Below, one piece after another: positions 5,768 through 5,862 of a stretch of DNA of 5,862 bases (position 1 is the first letter of the stretch; every line of letters begins with the position of its first letter). The stretch lies in the NCBI GenBank assembly GCA_023419535.1, contig JAEZXX010000082.1:1-5862 (forward strand). The letters are read 5' to 3'. The notes under the pieces were generated by a model. The model did not search any database. It saw only the letters and a list, made by a program, of their open reading frames with translations, and had not been told where the DNA came from. The stretch is from Pseudomonadota bacterium. GTDB taxonomy: Bacteria > Pseudomonadota > Alphaproteobacteria > Rhizobiales > Rhizobiaceae. The translations under genes and the position numbers were made by a program.

Positions 5768-5815
5768 AAGACCCAAAGTTCTGCAATTTGCGGCCATTGT
5801 TCTGAACTAGGTCTT
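5768..5815. other. Imperfect hairpin downstream of nrdJ, possible non-canonical terminator
   Basis: Starting 20 bp after the nrdJ stop, nested arms pair in order. AAGACC (5768-5773) pairs with GGTCTT (5810-5815). AGTTC (5777-5781) pairs with GAACT (5804-5808). CAAT (5784-5787) pairs with ATTG (5796-5799). Small internal loops separate the arms. There is no T-run after the 3' arm, so it is not a textbook intrinsic terminator, though its position would suit 3'-end formation or protection. It could instead be an operator for a gene to the right. Confidence 0.4.
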
Positions 5816-5854
5816 GCGGAAACAGTAGGTTAGCACCGCGCAGGCGGACGACCC

Positions 5855-5861
5855 GGAAGGG
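5855..5861 (+). promoter_or_regulatory. Possible ribosome binding site of a gene beyond the right edge
   Basis: GGAAGGG is the last purine-rich run in the window, in a stretch with no gene after nrdJ. It resembles the nrdJ Shine-Dalgarno sequence. No start codon follows inside the window, so this is only a suggestion. Confidence 0.2.
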
Positions 5862-5862
5862 T

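Noticed and set aside
1..5862. CRISPR arrays, insertion sequences, tRNA or rRNA genes, attachment sites
   Set aside because: I looked for regularly spaced direct repeats, terminal inverted repeats with a transposase frame, and cloverleaf or rRNA signatures on both strands and saw none.

Overview
The window reads as ordinary chromosome from a GC-rich alphaproteobacterium, most likely of the Hyphomicrobiales (Rhizobiales) group. The grounds are the strong G/C bias at third codon positions, a large cobalamin-dependent (class II) ribonucleotide reductase of the alphaproteobacterial type with a TSCPD domain and a Cys-rich tail, a Gpt-type xanthine phosphoribosyltransferase, and a type II dehydroquinase ending in the motif run typical of this group. 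The exact genus cannot be told from this sequence.

Layout: positions 1-304 hold the 5' part of a minus-strand gene for a membrane-anchored LssY_C-like protein, running off the left edge. A 91-bp divergent spacer separates it from gpt (396-890, plus), which salvages xanthine/guanine. gpt converges on aroQ (898-1347, minus) with only 7 bp between the two stop codons. aroQ makes the type II 3-dehydroquinate dehydratase of the shikimate pathway. Between aroQ and nrdJ lies a divergent intergenic region of about 500 bp (1348-1854). Its aroQ-proximal half is rich in inverted repeats. Its nrdJ-proximal half has an AT-rich island with a near-consensus NrdR operator (1714-1729), followed by two GC-rich hairpins and a good ribosome binding site. 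nrdJ (1855-5748, plus) fills the rest. The last 114 bases contain an imperfect hairpin and possibly the Shine-Dalgarno sequence of a gene beyond the edge.

Functionally, gpt and nrdJ both bear on nucleotide supply (purine base salvage and deoxyribonucleotide synthesis), but the orientations show separate transcription units rather than an operon. The best-supported regulatory statement is that nrdJ is probably repressed by NrdR.

I did not find a new defence system, mobile element, CRISPR array, tRNA or rRNA. The places most worth a second look are non-coding: the solitary NrdR box, the nested inverted repeats upstream of aroQ, and the hairpin after nrdJ.
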